In this document: one piece after another, positions 1 through 9,807 of the stretch
Layout: every line of letters begins with the position of its first letter
How positions within the stretch are numbered: position 1 is the stretch's first letter
Assembly: GCF_003013815.1 (NCBI RefSeq)
Contig: NZ_PRLH01000183.1
Coordinates: 1-64,000 of the forward strand
Direction: 5' to 3'
From: Cyanothece sp. BG0011
GTDB lineage: Bacteria; Cyanobacteriota; Cyanobacteriia; Cyanobacteriales; Microcystaceae
DNA: 64,000 nucleotides
Notes under the pieces: model-generated
The model's input: only the letters and a program-made list of their open reading frames with translations
Databases searched by the model: none
What the model was told of the DNA's origin: nothing
Position numbers and translations under genes: made by a program

Positions 1-942
1 TTTACCCTGGTTTTAACCACCCCGGCTTGTCCCTTACGAGAATTCATCGTAGATGACTGTAAAAAAGCGGTTCAAACCTTGCCAGGAGTAGAAAGCGTCG
101 ACGTAGAAGTCACCGCAGAAACCCCCCAACAAAAAGCCCTCCCCAACCAGCAGTCGGTGGCAGGAACAAAAAACATTATTGCGGTTTCTAGTGGTAAAGG
201 AGGGGTCGGAAAAAGCACCGTTGCAGTGAATATTGCCGTTGCCTTAGCTCAAACCGGGGCAAAAGTCGGTTTATTAGATGCTGACATCTATGGTCCTAAT
301 GCCCCTACCATGTTAGGCCTAGAAAATACGGAGGTACAAGTCGAAAAAAACGAAGCAGGGGACATTCTTCAACCGGCCTTTAACTATGGGGTGAAAATGG
401 TATCCATGGGCTTTTTAATCGATCCCGATCAACCGGTGATCTGGCGTGGTCCCATGCTCAATGGCATTATTCGTCAATTTCTCTATCAAGTTAATTGGGG
501 AGAGTTAGACTATTTAGTGGTGGATATGCCCCCAGGCACTGGAGATGCTCAGTTAACTATGGCTCAGGCAGTTCCTATGGCCGGTGCGGTTATCGTTACC
601 ACCCCTCAAACTGTCTCTCTGTTAGATGCTCGTCGGGGCTTAAAAATGTTTGAACAGTTGGGGGTTAATGTCTTGGGGTTGGTGGAGAATATGAGCTATT
701 TTATCCCCCCAGACGCACCCGATCGCCAATATGACCTATTTGGCTCCGGGGGTGGCGAAAAAGCCTCAAAAGAGTTACAAGTGCCTCTACTGGGCTGTAT
801 ACCCCTAGAAATTGCCCTCAGAGAAGGGGGTGACAAAGGGGTTCCCATTGTCATGTCGGCTCCTGAGTCGGCTTCGGCCCAAGCCCTAACGGCGATCGCT
901 CAAAATATTGCGGCTAAAGTGTCTGTGGCCGCTTTAACTTAA
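1..942 (+). CDS. mrp: Mrp/NBP35-family Fe-S carrier ATPase, 5' end missing
   Basis: ParA/MinD-type P-loop ATPase of the Mrp/ApbC/NBP35 family, thought to carry iron-sulfur clusters to apoproteins in the cytosol. The reading frame is open from base 1 and its first codons (LTTPACPLREF, then a PGV motif) belong to the end of a DUF59/MIP18 domain, so the gene starts left of the window; the TTG at 79 is internal. The deviant Walker A SSGKGGVGKST lies near codons 64-74, followed by DADIYGPN and VDMPPGTGD. The CxxC usual after ENMSYF in many NBP35 proteins is absent here (FIPPDAPD is present instead). Family assignment is secure; the exact client is unknown. Confidence 0.93.
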   Translation, partial: FTLVLTTPACPLREFIVDDCKKAVQTLPGVESVDVEVTAETPQQKALPNQQSVAGTKNIIAVSSGKGGVGKSTVAVNIAVALAQTGAKVGLLDADIYGPNAPTMLGLENTEVQVEKNEAGDILQPAFNYGVKMVSMGFLIDPDQPVIWRGPMLNGIIRQFLYQVNWGELDYLVVDMPPGTGDAQLTMAQAVPMAGAVIVTTPQTVSLLDARRGLKMFEQLGVNVLGLVENMSYFIPPDAPDRQYDLFGSGGGEKASKELQVPLLGCIPLEIALREGGDKGVPIVMSAPESASAQALTAIAQNIAAKVSVAALT

Positions 943-1118
943 AAGGTGATAAGTAATCTAAACATTAAGATTTTTGTCTTTTGCTTGACTTCAATTTTAA
1001 GATGTTAAGTAGAAAAAATTAGCTCTATTTTCTCCCTGCTCCGATTTGTCTGCTGCTACTCTATTCCACTGATAGAGTTTATTGTGTTTAGATGGTTCTG
1101 TGAGGAGTTCTACCTATT

Positions 1119-2393
1119 ATGATGTTACGGGCTACAAAATACGCGTATCGAAGCAGTCGCAAACGAACAGCCCCCCTATGGTTATCCTCTTTGCCCCAAG
1201 TGGATTGGTTATTACTGATCTTGGTGGTAGGGTTAACCAGTGTGGGAGGGCTGATGATTCGTAGTACAGAACTGCACGAAACCTCTGTAGACTGGTGGCA
1301 ACATTGGCTATTTGGGGGGTTAGGAGTGGCGATCGCTTTATTTTTAGCCCGTTTTCGCTATGAGAACTTGATACAATGGCACTGGATCACTTACGCTATC
1401 ACCAATATTTCTCTCATTGCTGTTATTGCCATTGGGGTAGCAGCCAACGGGGCCCAAAGTTGGATCGAGATTGCCGGGTTTAATATCCAACCGTCAGAGT
1501 TTGCTAAGGTAGGCTTAATTATTACCTTAGCGGCTTTACTCCATCAAAAGGATGCTCATACCATCCCATCAGTCTTACGTATTTTAGGGGTAACTGCCGT
1601 TCCTTGGGTGTTAATTATGTTACAACCTGACTTAGGAACGGGGTTAGTATTTGGGGCGATCACGTTGGGGATGCTGTATTGGGCGAATATGTCCCCCGGA
1701 TGGTTAATTTTAATGGTGTCTCCCATTGTTTCAGCTATTTTATTCAATGTCTTGTTTCCTGGGTGGATCGTTTGGGCTATTTTAATGGGGTTAGTCGCTT
1801 GGTTTACGTTACCCTTGCGTTTTGTATCTACTATCCTTGCTATGGCCATGAATTTTGGCGCAGGGAAACTCAGTGGCATTTTTTGGGGACTGCTCAAAGA
1901 TTATCAAAAAGATCGCTTAACCCTATTTTTAGAACCGGAAAAAAATCCCTTGGGTGGGGGTTATCAGTTAATTCAATCTCGTATTGCCATTGGTTCCGGT
2001 GAATTATGGGGACGGGGACTCTTTGAAGGGACACAAACCCAGTTAAATTTTATCCCTGAACAACATACGGATTTCATTTTTTCGGCGGTGGGTGAAGAGT
2101 TTGGCTTTATTGGTGCGATCGCTGTTTTGGTGGCGTTTTGGTTGATTTGTTTTCGCTTAGTGGTGATTGCTTGTCAAGCAAATGATAATTTTGGCTCATT
2201 ATTAGCCATTGGAATGTTATCAATGATTGCCTTTCAGGTGATTGTTAATATCTGTATGACGGTGGGTTTAGCCCCCATTACAGGGATTCCTTTACCTTGG
2301 TTAAGTTACGGGCGATCGGCTTTATTAACGAATTTTATTGCCTTGGGTTTAGTAGAATCTGTGGCTAATTATCGACCGAAAAAGCGATTTTAG
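1119..2393 (+). CDS. rodA: Rod-shape protein RodA, SEDS peptidoglycan polymerase
   Basis: Integral-membrane glycosyltransferase of the SEDS family (RodA/FtsW) that polymerises lipid II during cell elongation. The 424-residue protein has about ten hydrophobic segments and the family signatures PSEFAKVG, QPDLGTG, FIPEQHTDFIFSAVGEE and TGIPLPWLSYGRS; the last motif usually reads SYGGS. GAGGAG lies about 11 bases before the first of two tandem ATGs. RodA is chosen over FtsW from the general resemblance and because no division genes are adjacent. It is separated from mrp by about 175 bases in which I see no other gene. Confidence 0.93.
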   Translation: MMLRATKYAYRSSRKRTAPLWLSSLPQVDWLLLILVVGLTSVGGLMIRSTELHETSVDWWQHWLFGGLGVAIALFLARFRYENLIQWHWITYAITNISLIAVIAIGVAANGAQSWIEIAGFNIQPSEFAKVGLIITLAALLHQKDAHTIPSVLRILGVTAVPWVLIMLQPDLGTGLVFGAITLGMLYWANMSPGWLILMVSPIVSAILFNVLFPGWIVWAILMGLVAWFTLPLRFVSTILAMAMNFGAGKLSGIFWGLLKDYQKDRLTLFLEPEKNPLGGGYQLIQSRIAIGSGELWGRGLFEGTQTQLNFIPEQHTDFIFSAVGEEFGFIGAIAVLVAFWLICFRLVVIACQANDNFGSLLAIGMLSMIAFQVIVNICMTVGLAPITGIPLPWLSYGRSALLTNFIALGLVESVANYRPKKRF

Positions 2394-2415
2394 ATAAGTT
2401 TAAAGGGTGAATGAA

Positions 2416-2505
2416 CTACATTTCTAAATCTTTAATTGTCTGTTCAATTTCTAGTAATAGAGGGGGTAAATCTTGAGTAATTACCTGCCAACCTGAGTTC
2501 GATGG
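2416..2505 (-). pseudogene. Relic of a HepT/DUF86 (HEPN) C-terminus
   Basis: The minus strand encodes WQVITQDLPPLLLEIEQTIK followed by a few residues and a TAG stop. The pattern W-x-x-x-x-x-D-L-P-x-L is typical of the last helix of DUF86/HepT proteins, the HEPN half of HepT-MntA toxin-antitoxin pairs. No start or upstream part of the domain can be found, so this is at most a decayed end. The assignment rests on a short stretch. Confidence 0.4.
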
Positions 2506-2525
2506 AGAAAAAAAGACTCACGTTG

Positions 2526-3317
2526 TCAACGTAACGGCCACCAAGACACTTTATCTCTCGTCGCACTATAAACTTCTTTGAGTCCTTCAGGATCAACAAT
2601 AGACAGTAAATCTGCAGATAAATCAGTGTTTTTAGAAGTTGTTAATAAGCCTACTTTTTGCATTCCTTTTAATACTTGTTCGACGGTACGCTGATTTAAT
2701 TGACAGGCACGAGCAATCACATCAATGGGAAGGTCAAATTCATAAATTCCTTTAGCATTGGGTTGGTTTCCTAATTCTCTTTCTTGATAAATTAATGCTC
2801 TTAATAAAGAAGCAACCGCTTGGGGAGGATAGGTACTACAATTGAGTAAATGATATTGAAATTTTTGTCTTAATTCAAATAGTAAATGATACCTTTGACG
2901 AAATAACTCACTTTCGTTATAAAGGGTTTCGATGGTTGAGACAGGAATTTTTATGATGTGAGTGGTTTTATAAGCTTCTACTAAACTAGGAAACCCTTGT
3001 ACTGCTAAACCAAAACTAAAAGGAAGACTACGAATACCAAAGCAACTCCCAGGATAGGTAATAGAAATAATCCGATCTAGAGGCGCACTTCGGGCAATAA
3101 CTAACCCCTCGTCTAAGATGACATATAACCCATCGATAAATTCATGGGGACGAAACGCTGTGTAAATGGGACGGTTGGAAAACAGCTTTTCTTCTTTAAG
3201 GACACTCGGAGAGAGATATTGACTTAACCAGGATTCTTCCATAGCCTGAAATAAGAAATTTTGCTCAATTAGACGTTTTATGAGATTTAATTCGGTCTTT
3301 TGGCTGGATTTTGCCAT
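2526..3317 (-). CDS. cysR: CRP/FNR-family regulator next to sulfate transport genes (CysR-like)
   Basis: Cytosolic transcription factor with an N-terminal cyclic-nucleotide-binding-like beta barrel and a C-terminal helix-turn-helix (LPIDVIARACQLNQRTVEQV, about residues 200-220). It is divergent from sbpA with only about 150 bases between them. In Synechococcus elongatus a CRP-type protein, CysR, sits in the sulfate-permease cluster and is needed for the sulfur-starvation response; I infer the same role here from position and fold. The ATG at 3317 is preferred; a TTG four codons upstream is the alternative. The symbol is by context. Confidence 0.72.
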   Translation of the reverse strand: MAKSSQKTELNLIKRLIEQNFLFQAMEESWLSQYLSPSVLKEEKLFSNRPIYTAFRPHEFIDGLYVILDEGLVIARSAPLDRIISITYPGSCFGIRSLPFSFGLAVQGFPSLVEAYKTTHIIKIPVSTIETLYNESELFRQRYHLLFELRQKFQYHLLNCSTYPPQAVASLLRALIYQERELGNQPNAKGIYEFDLPIDVIARACQLNQRTVEQVLKGMQKVGLLTTSKNTDLSADLLSIVDPEGLKEVYSATRDKVSWWPLR

Positions 3318-3466
3318 GATTTCTGACAATCTCTAATTATTCCACTTTTATCATGGCACAAGTTAGAAGGTTCGGAAAATTAATCAAAATTGTATTTGAA
3401 ATGTATTGAAAATTTTTTCTATTTCATATAAACTCTTTTTAAGATATAAACAGGAATGATCGAGAG

Positions 3467-4504
3467 ATGAGTAAACCTCTGCGCTTTGTCGGTTATATGG
3501 TTTTGGGAGTGGGTTTAAGTAGTGCGATCGCTGCTTGTTCGGTTCCCAGTCCAACAGAAAAGAGTAATCAACCTATTAAAGTGACCTTAGTTTCCTACGC
3601 AGTAACTCAGAGTGCGTATGAGCAAATTATTCCTATGTTTACGGAGCAATGGAAGCAAAAAACAGGGCAAACCGTTGTATTTGAACAAAGTTATGGGGGG
3701 TCAGGATCTCAAACGCGCGCTGTTATTGATGGTTTAGAAGCGGATATTGTCGCCCTTGCGTTAGCGTTAGACACCCAAAAGATTGAAAAAGCAGGTTTAA
3801 TCGATCCTGGATGGGAAGCAGAGTTGCCGAATGAGTCCATTGTTCATAAATCAGTGGTTGCTTTTGTTCCCCGAAATGAAGAAATTAAACTGAGTAAATG
3901 GTCTGATCTTGCCAATAATAATATTCAAGTGATTACCGCTAACCCGAAAACTTCTGGGGGGGCAAGATGGAATTTTCTAGCATTATGGGGATCAGTAACT
4001 CAAGCAGGAGGAACAGAGGAAAAAGCACAAACTTTTGTCGAAAATGTCTTTAAAAATGTTCCTGTTTTGCCCAAAGATGCCCGTGAGTCTAGCGATTTTT
4101 TTTATAAGCAAGGACAAGGAAATGTACTATTAAATTACGAAAATGAGGTAATTTTAGCAAAGCAAAAAGGAGACAAAAGTAAATATTTTGTACCAACCGA
4201 TTATAATATTTCTATTGATAATCCTGTGGCGGTTGTTGATAAGAATGTTGATAAACATGGTAATAGAGAAGTTGCTGAAGCTTTCACTCAGTTTCTCTTC
4301 ACTCCTGAAGCACAAAGGGAGTTTGCAAAAGTTGGTTTTCGTTCTATTGATCCCACCATTACTAAAGAATTTGAATCCCAATATCCTCCCATTAAAAACT
4401 TATTTACTGTTAAAGATTTGGGTGGATGGGAGAAAATTAAAAGTGATTTCTTTGCAGATGGAGCAGCTTTTGACAAGATGCTTACAAAAATCAATAAAAA
4501 GTAA
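3467..4504 (+). CDS. sbpA: Sulfate-binding lipoprotein of the sulfate/thiosulfate ABC transporter
   Basis: Periplasmic solute-binding protein that delivers sulfate to CysT/CysW. The N-terminus is a lipoprotein signal: a hydrophobic stretch to SAIAAC, with Cys24 as the likely lipidated residue. The mature part has the family landmarks VTLVSYAVT, QSYGGSGSQTRAV, NPKTSGGARWNFLALWG and NYENEVILA. At 345 residues it is of normal length. TATAAA about 35 bases upstream could be its -10 element. It is first in a five-gene row sbpA-NIL-cysT-cysW-cysA with short spacings, probably one operon induced when sulfur is short. Confidence 0.95.
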   Translation: MSKPLRFVGYMVLGVGLSSAIAACSVPSPTEKSNQPIKVTLVSYAVTQSAYEQIIPMFTEQWKQKTGQTVVFEQSYGGSGSQTRAVIDGLEADIVALALALDTQKIEKAGLIDPGWEAELPNESIVHKSVVAFVPRNEEIKLSKWSDLANNNIQVITANPKTSGGARWNFLALWGSVTQAGGTEEKAQTFVENVFKNVPVLPKDARESSDFFYKQGQGNVLLNYENEVILAKQKGDKSKYFVPTDYNISIDNPVAVVDKNVDKHGNREVAEAFTQFLFTPEAQREFAKVGFRSIDPTITKEFESQYPPIKNLFTVKDLGGWEKIKSDFFADGAAFDKMLTKINKK

Positions 4505-4521
4505 GAATACTGGAGGTTACT

Positions 4522-4812
4522 ATGACTCTTTTATCGAATTCCAACCAACAAGATCGATTCATTCAAAGACGAATTACAATTCAGATTCCTGCTGAATATC
4601 ATCAAGCTCCAATTCTTTCTCAATTAGCTACTTTTTATCATCTTAAAATCAATATTTTAGGGGCTATGTTAGATCAAACTGGAGATCAAAGTGGTTGGTT
4701 TGATCTTGAAATTCAAGGAGAATCACAACAGATTGAAAATGCCTTACTTTCCCTCAGAGAAAATAATATTATTATTTGGGGAGATTCCACTCAAGAATAT
4801 GACGGATGGTAA
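4522..4812 (+). CDS. NIL-domain protein inside the sulfate transport operon
   Basis: A 96-residue soluble protein made almost wholly of one NIL domain (ITIQIPAEY to NIIIW), an ACT-like fold otherwise seen at the C-terminus of methionine-importer ATPases, where it binds the amino acid. It lies 17 bases after sbpA and runs to the very start of cysT. CysA of this operon has no NIL domain, so this stand-alone copy may act as a sensor or trans-regulatory subunit for the sulfate permease, perhaps responding to a sulfur amino acid. That role is inference; the fold call is firm. Confidence 0.8.
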   Translation: MTLLSNSNQQDRFIQRRITIQIPAEYHQAPILSQLATFYHLKINILGAMLDQTGDQSGWFDLEIQGESQQIENALLSLRENNIIIWGDSTQEYDGW

Positions 4813-4835
4813 CATTAATAATTGACACCAAAAAC

Positions 4836-5687
4836 ATGAACACTCACCTCGAAAATATCTTCTTGAAATCAAGATTCTCTTCGCCTTCTACCGTTTCCAT
4901 TCCTTGGGTTATTACCCTTAGCTATCTCCTCATTCTGTTGCTAGTTCCTACCCTAGCACTGATCAGTAAATCTTTAACTTTAGGATTTTCAGAATTTTGG
5001 AGAATTGCAACATCTTCTGTGGCTTTATCTGCTTATAATATGACATTTGTGACCTCATTATTAGCAGGATTAATTAACGGTATAATGGGCAGTTTAGTCG
5101 CATGGGTATTAGTTCGCTATCAATTTCCCTGCAAAAAGCTCATTGATGCTTGTATCGATTTACCTTTTGCGTTACCTACTTCTGTGGCAGGTTTAGTGTT
5201 AGCAACTGTGTATAGTCAAGAGGGATGGATAGGTCAATTTTTCGTTCCATTTGGGATTAAAATTGCCTTTACTCGTTTAGGGGTTTTTGTGGCAATGTTG
5301 TTTATTTCTTTACCCTTTGTAGTGAGAACGTTACAACCCGTTTTACAAGAACTGGAACCAGAATTAGAAGAAGCGGCTTGGGTATTAGGAGCAAATCAAT
5401 TACAGACATTTTTGCGAGTCATTTTACCCCCTTTAATCCCTTCTATTTTAACTGGGGTTGCTTTAGGGTTTTCTCGCGCTATTGGGGAATATGGATCAGT
5501 GGTTATTATTGCCTCTAATATTCCTTTTAATGATTTAATTGCGCCTGTTTTAGTGTTTCAAAGATTGGAACAATATGACTACGCTGGAGCAACAGTTATC
5601 GGGACAGTTCTCATGTTAGTTTCTTTGTTAATGCTTTTAGTGATTAACAGGTTACAGCAATGGGGACAACGCTATCAAGTTAAGTAA
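4836..5687 (+). CDS. cysT: Sulfate ABC transporter permease CysT (CysU)
   Basis: Inner-membrane permease of the sulfate/thiosulfate importer, pairing with CysW. About six membrane segments and the cytoplasmic EAA loop (ELEPELEEAAWVLGANQLQTF, then GxxxxRAIGEYGSV) mark it as a MalF/CysTW-type subunit. I start it at the ATG at 4836; an ATG at 4806 that overlaps the NIL stop codon is equally open and adds ten residues. The next gene, cysW, begins 18 bases after its stop. Confidence 0.93.
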   Translation: MNTHLENIFLKSRFSSPSTVSIPWVITLSYLLILLLVPTLALISKSLTLGFSEFWRIATSSVALSAYNMTFVTSLLAGLINGIMGSLVAWVLVRYQFPCKKLIDACIDLPFALPTSVAGLVLATVYSQEGWIGQFFVPFGIKIAFTRLGVFVAMLFISLPFVVRTLQPVLQELEPELEEAAWVLGANQLQTFLRVILPPLIPSILTGVALGFSRAIGEYGSVVIIASNIPFNDLIAPVLVFQRLEQYDYAGATVIGTVLMLVSLLMLLVINRLQQWGQRYQVK

Positions 5688-5705
5688 TCATTGAAGGTTA
5701 GTATT

Positions 5706-6530
5706 ATGTTAAATATTCAATCATCGAAATATGTCCCTTCAGTCTTAATTTTTGTAGCAATTAGTTATCTTTTGTTAGTCTTGTTTATTCCTGCGATCGC
5801 TGCATTTTATGAAGCGTTTCACCGAGGAGTTGAACCATTTTTATTGGTCATCAGTCAGACGATTTTTTTAGCGGCCATCAAATTAACTTTAATTATTGCC
5901 TTGATTGCTGTTCCTCTTAATACTATTTTCGGACTTTGTGCAGCTTGGGTATTAGCCAGAAAACGCTTTAAAGGACGAACCTTATTAATGAGTCTTATTG
6001 ATCTGCCTTTCTCTGTTTCTCCTGTGGTAGCTGGCTTGATGTTGGTGTTAGTTTATGGTCGTAATGGCTGGTTTGGTTCTGTTTTAGAACAAATTGGCAT
6101 ACAAATCATTTTTGCTTTACCTGGGATGGTTCTAGCCACTATTTTTGTCACCTTACCCTTTGTTGCGAGAGAAGTCATTCCCGTATTAGAAGAGATGGGT
6201 TCCGATCAAGAAGAAGCCGCAAGAACCCTGGGGGCCACAGATTGGCAAATTTTTTGGCGTGTCACCCTCCCTAATATTCGTTGGGGGTTGCTTTATGGGG
6301 TATTACTGAGTAATGCCAGAGCAATGGGGGAATTTGGGGCTGTTGCCGTGGTTTCTGGCAGTATTTTGGGACGTACCGCTACTTTACCAATTTTTGTTGA
6401 ATTAGCCTACAAAAATTATCAAACAGAAGCCGCTTTTGGGGCTGCGGTTATCCTTGCTGGTTTAGCCCTTATCACCCTTATTTTTAAAGAAATTCTTGAA
6501 CGTTATACCCATCGTAAAACCAGTCATTAA
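5706..6530 (+). CDS. cysW: Sulfate ABC transporter permease CysW
   Basis: Second membrane subunit of the sulfate permease. It has the EAA loop MGSDQEEAARTLGATDWQIF and the conserved RAMGEFGAVAVVSG region that distinguishes CysW. GAAGG at 5693-5697 sits eight bases before the ATG at 5706, so I take that start and not the TTG at 5691. The length of 274 residues is typical. The operon continues into cysA after 25 bases. Confidence 0.94.
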   Translation: MLNIQSSKYVPSVLIFVAISYLLLVLFIPAIAAFYEAFHRGVEPFLLVISQTIFLAAIKLTLIIALIAVPLNTIFGLCAAWVLARKRFKGRTLLMSLIDLPFSVSPVVAGLMLVLVYGRNGWFGSVLEQIGIQIIFALPGMVLATIFVTLPFVAREVIPVLEEMGSDQEEAARTLGATDWQIFWRVTLPNIRWGLLYGVLLSNARAMGEFGAVAVVSGSILGRTATLPIFVELAYKNYQTEAAFGAAVILAGLALITLIFKEILERYTHRKTSH

Positions 6531-6555
6531 ATAAACAAAATATAGAGGATCAATC

Positions 6556-7569
6556 ATGAGTATTGTCATTAGTCATGTTTCAAAACAATTCGGTCATTTT
6601 CAAGCCCTTGATAAGATTAATCTTGAGGTGAAACCCGGAAAATTAGTCGCTTTACTTGGTCCATCGGGATCAGGAAAATCAACCCTATTAAGAGCGATCG
6701 CAGGACTCGAACCGCCCGATACAGGGACAATTATCATTAACGGACGAGACACCACCCATTTAGATATTCGTAAGCGCAATATTGGCTTTGTTTTTCAACA
6801 TTATGCTCTGTTTAAGCATCTTACTGTGCGTCAAAATATTGCCTTTGGGTTAGAATTACGGGGTCATCCTAAAAAAAGAATTCAAGCTAAAGTTAATGAA
6901 CTGCTAGACTTAATCCAATTACAAGGACTAGGCGATCGCTATCCCATTCAATTATCAGGGGGACAGCGTCAACGGGTGGCCCTAGCGAGATCCTTAGCGG
7001 TACAACCAGAAGTTTTGCTTTTAGATGAGCCATTTGGGGCGTTAGATGCTAAAGTCAGGAAAGAATTACGCAGTTGGTTGCGTCGTCTTCATGATACGGT
7101 TCATGTCACCAGTGTTTTTGTGACCCACGATCAAGAAGAGGCGATGGCCGTTGCTGATGAAATTGTGGTTATGAACCAGGGACGTATTGAACAGGTAGGA
7201 AGTCCTCAAACCATTTACGATCATCCTGCGACTCCCTTTGTAATGAATTTTATTGGTGATGTTAATGTTTTGCCTAAACATAGTCATTTATCCTCAAAAT
7301 TAGCTGCAAGTCATCCTATTTCAGAAATCTTCGTCCGTCCTCATGAATTAACCATTTCCCCCACAGAGAATGGTGAGGGGACTTGGGGAACCATACAGAG
7401 AATTATTCATTTAGGATGGGAAATTCAAGCAGAAATTCAATTAGATGATGGTCATGAAGTGGTTGCACACATCACCCGTGAAATGTTTTCTCAATTGAAT
7501 TTAGAACAGCAACAAAAGGTTTTTGTGAAACTTAGTAAAACTTGGGTTTTTCCCTCTAAAATTGCCTAA
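6556..7569 (+). CDS. cysA: Sulfate/thiosulfate ABC transporter ATPase CysA
   Basis: ATP-hydrolysing subunit of the sulfate importer. Walker [11 protein letters not shown]-loop FVFQHYALF, signature [15 protein letters not shown], Walker [13 protein letters not shown] and the H-loop [14 protein letters not shown] are all present, followed by a C-terminal TOBE-like regulatory region from about residue 240. An AGAGG lies upstream of the ATG. It is the last gene of the sbpA-NIL-cysT-cysW-cysA row and is followed at once by a block of G/C-rich repeats. Confidence 0.96.
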   Translation: MSIVISHVSKQFGHFQALDKINLEVKPGKLVALLGPSGSGKSTLLRAIAGLEPPDTGTIIINGRDTTHLDIRKRNIGFVFQHYALFKHLTVRQNIAFGLELRGHPKKRIQAKVNELLDLIQLQGLGDRYPIQLSGGQRQRVALARSLAVQPEVLLLDEPFGALDAKVRKELRSWLRRLHDTVHVTSVFVTHDQEEAMAVADEIVVMNQGRIEQVGSPQTIYDHPATPFVMNFIGDVNVLPKHSHLSSKLAASHPISEIFVRPHELTISPTENGEGTWGTIQRIIHLGWEIQAEIQLDDGHEVVAHITREMFSQLNLEQQQKVFVKLSKTWVFPSKIA

Positions 7570-7582
7570 TTTTCTCCCCAAC

Positions 7583-7708
7583 CCTCACACCCCCCACACC
7601 CCCCACACCCCCCACACCCCCCTTTATAAGGGGGCAGACCCCCCACACCCCCTTTATAAGGGGGGCAGACCCCCCACACCCCCCTTTATAAGGGGGGCAG
7701 GGGGGGTA
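7583..7708. repeat. G/C-rich tandem and palindromic repeat block
   Basis: Tandem CCCCCCACA units lead into three copies of a palindromic module around CCCTTTATAAGGGGG separated by CAGACCCCCCACA. The same module appears in either orientation at about 21900-21968, 39351-39443 and 43829-43941. No coding potential is credible; the two opposed open frames here are composition artefacts. Confidence 0.85.
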
Positions 7709-7720
7709 GGGGGTGTAGGC

Positions 7721-7885
7721 AAAAGGCAAGAGGCAAGAGCGGTGAGACCCCGCGCCTTCGCATCTGCGCAAGGAAACGCTCACCAAGACAGGCAAAAGTA
7801 TTTTATTTTAAGGCTAACTGCTTGAGCATTGACTGTCTTCTTTTTAGCTATTAGGTTATTTTGTAAGGCGTGCAAGATGTCAGTA
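7721..7885 (+). repeat. 165-bp dispersed repeat, inverted copy at 21742-21899
   Basis: The stretch from GCAAGAGGCAAGAGCGGTG through CGCGCCTTCGCATCTGCGCA to GCGTGCAAGATGTCAG recurs, reverse-complemented and with only a few differences, at 21742-21899. Both copies sit beside a CCCC/TTATAA/GGGG palindrome block. It encodes nothing recognisable and may be a non-autonomous mobile element. Confidence 0.85.
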
Positions 7886-7915
7886 TATTTATCATCATAA
7901 TTAACTGTAATTCTG

Positions 7916-8665
7916 TTACAAAATTTGTGATAAAAATTTCTGACTTCTTTCTTCTTGTGGGTTATTAAAAAAGTCTTCAGGTGTGGCTATTTCTACGATT
8001 TTTCCTCCATCCATAAATACCACTCTATCAGCAACTTCTCTGGCAAACCCGACTTCATGGGTGACACATACCATTGTCATTCCTCCATCGGCTAAACTAC
8101 GCATAGTATCTAAGACTTCTTTAATCATTTCCGGGTCAAGGGCCGAAGTGGGTTCATCAAATAACATAATTTTCGGTTCCATGGCCAACGCGCGGGCAAT
8201 GGCCACCCGTTGCTGTTGTCCCCCTGATAATTGACCGGGATATTTATTCGCCTGTTCCAAAATGCCAACTTTTTCTAATAGTTGCATCGCTTTGGCTTCG
8301 GCTTTGTCTTTTTTCCAATGTCGTACCCAAATGGGGGCTAAGGCAACATTATTGAGGACAGTTAAATGGGGAAATAAATTAAATTGTTGGAACACCATCC
8401 CGACTTCTCTTCTAATAGCTTCAATATTTTTGAGGTCATGGGATAGTTTAATCCCATCAATCATGATACTCCCTTTTTGATAGGGTTCTAAGGCGTTAAA
8501 CGTGCGAATAAAGGTAGATTTTCCTGAACCGGATGGACCCATAATCACAACCACTTCCCCTTGCTTAACCGTCAGACTAACCCCCTGTAAAACATGAAAG
8601 TTATTGTCATACCATTTTTCAACATCTTGAGCAATAATAGCGGTTTCTGTGAAAGTTTGGGTCAT
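7916..8665 (-). CDS. Polar amino-acid ABC transporter ATPase (GlnQ/BgtA type)
   Basis: ATP-binding subunit of a polar amino-acid importer. Walker [11 protein letters not shown]-loop [18 protein letters not shown], signature [15 protein letters not shown], Walker [13 protein letters not shown] and the H-loop [15 protein letters not shown] match the GlnQ/HisP subfamily closely; 249 residues is the usual size. No permease or binding protein is adjacent, as for the orphan ATPase BgtA of Synechocystis that serves several amino-acid permeases. The substrate cannot be told from the sequence. Confidence 0.9.
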   Translation of the reverse strand: MTQTFTETAIIAQDVEKWYDNNFHVLQGVSLTVKQGEVVVIMGPSGSGKSTFIRTFNALEPYQKGSIMIDGIKLSHDLKNIEAIRREVGMVFQQFNLFPHLTVLNNVALAPIWVRHWKKDKAEAKAMQLLEKVGILEQANKYPGQLSGGQQQRVAIARALAMEPKIMLFDEPTSALDPEMIKEVLDTMRSLADGGMTMVCVTHEVGFAREVADRVVFMDGGKIVEIATPEDFFNNPQEERSQKFLSQIL

Positions 8666-8811
8666 GGTTTAAGTGATCCTTAATTATTGAATATTACCTA
8701 TTTTAGCAATGATCAATCAAAGTTTTATGTTTATTTCTTGATTAATTTTAAAAGTAGATTAATTAAGGCACTATTTACATTAAAATAGTATTGATATCTA
8801 CTAACATTATT

Positions 8812-9807
8812 ATGCAAGTTATCTTTTTTGGAACCCCACAATTTGCTGTCCCCACGTTAGAAAAATTATTAGATCATCCTCACTTTAATGTAATTGGGGT
8901 CGTCACACAACCCGATAAAAGAAGAGGAAGAGGTAAAAAAATAATTCCCTCAGCCGTTAAAAAAGTCGCTTTAGATCATAATATTCCTGTGTGGCAACCC
9001 AAACGAATTAAAAAAGATCAAGATACTTTATCCCAGTTAAAAAATAGCCAAGCTGATGTGTTTGTGGTGGTGGCCTATGGACAGATTTTATCTTCAGAAA
9101 TTCTACAAATGCCTAAACTGGGATGTATTAATGTTCACGGTTCTATTTTACCTCAATATCGAGGTGCTGCCCCGATTCAATGGTGTCTTTATAACGGCGA
9201 TCGCCAAACAGGAATTACCACCATGTTAATGGATGAGGGAATGGATACAGGGGATATGTTATTAAAAGCTTATACAGATATAAATTTATTTGAGAATGCT
9301 TATGAAATTGCTGAAAAATTAGCCAATCAAGGGGCAGATTTATTAATTGAAACTTTAGAAAAACTAAAAATAAATGAAATAACCCCTACTTCCCAAAAGG
9401 ATGACGAAGCAACTTATGCTTCTTTAATTAATAAAGAAGATTTTATGATTGACTGGAATAAATCTGCGATCGCTATTCATAATCAAATTAGAGGATTTTA
9501 TCCTAATTGTTTTACGTCCTTTCGAGATGAGAAATTAAAAATTATGGCAACTATTCCCATTAATGATGATTATTTAAAAGCATTAGATAATAACTTTGAA
9601 GGGTTAAAAAATAAAATTGAATCCTTAGACAAAACAATAGGAAAGCCTGGTGAAGTTATTAGTTTAGTCAAAAAGTTTGGCCCACTAATTAAAACAGGAG
9701 AAGGATTACTATTACTATCAGATGTTCAACCCTCTGGCAAACGTTCCCAGTCGGGTTGGGATTGGGTTAATGGCAGTCATCTAAAAGTAGGAGAAGTATT
9801 AGTTTAA
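8812..9807 (+). CDS. fmt: Methionyl-tRNA formyltransferase
   Basis: Transfers a formyl group from 10-formyl-tetrahydrofolate to Met-tRNA(fMet) for translation initiation. The N-terminal formyltransferase fold starts [17 protein letters not shown], with the catalytic core [18 protein letters not shown] and the loop [11 protein letters not shown]; the C-terminal tRNA-binding domain follows from about residue 205. I take the ATG at 8812, since the fold begins directly there; an upstream TTG at 8791 is unlikely. Its stop overlaps the stop of the convergent next gene by four bases. Confidence 0.96.
   Translation: MQVIFFGTPQFAVPTLEKLLDHPHFNVIGVVTQPDKRRGRGKKIIPSAVKKVALDHNIPVWQPKRIKKDQDTLSQLKNSQADVFVVVAYGQILSSEILQMPKLGCINVHGSILPQYRGAAPIQWCLYNGDRQTGITTMLMDEGMDTGDMLLKAYTDINLFENAYEIAEKLANQGADLLIETLEKLKINEITPTSQKDDEATYASLINKEDFMIDWNKSAIAIHNQIRGFYPNCFTSFRDEKLKIMATIPINDDYLKALDNNFEGLKNKIESLDKTIGKPGEVISLVKKFGPLIKTGEGLLLLSDVQPSGKRSQSGWDWVNGSHLKVGEVLV

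Noticed and set aside
1082-2002. Open frames of 60-113 codons within rodA on both strands
   Set aside because: They lie in other frames of a well-supported SEDS gene and show no domain or ribosome site.
4154-4595. Open frames of 68-135 codons overlapping the end of sbpA
   Set aside because: Shadows of sbpA and the NIL gene; hydrophobic low-complexity reading without start signals.
7556-7825. Two opposed open frames rich in Pro/His/Thr and Gly/Val
   Set aside because: They are translations of the CCCCCCACA and palindrome repeats, not proteins.
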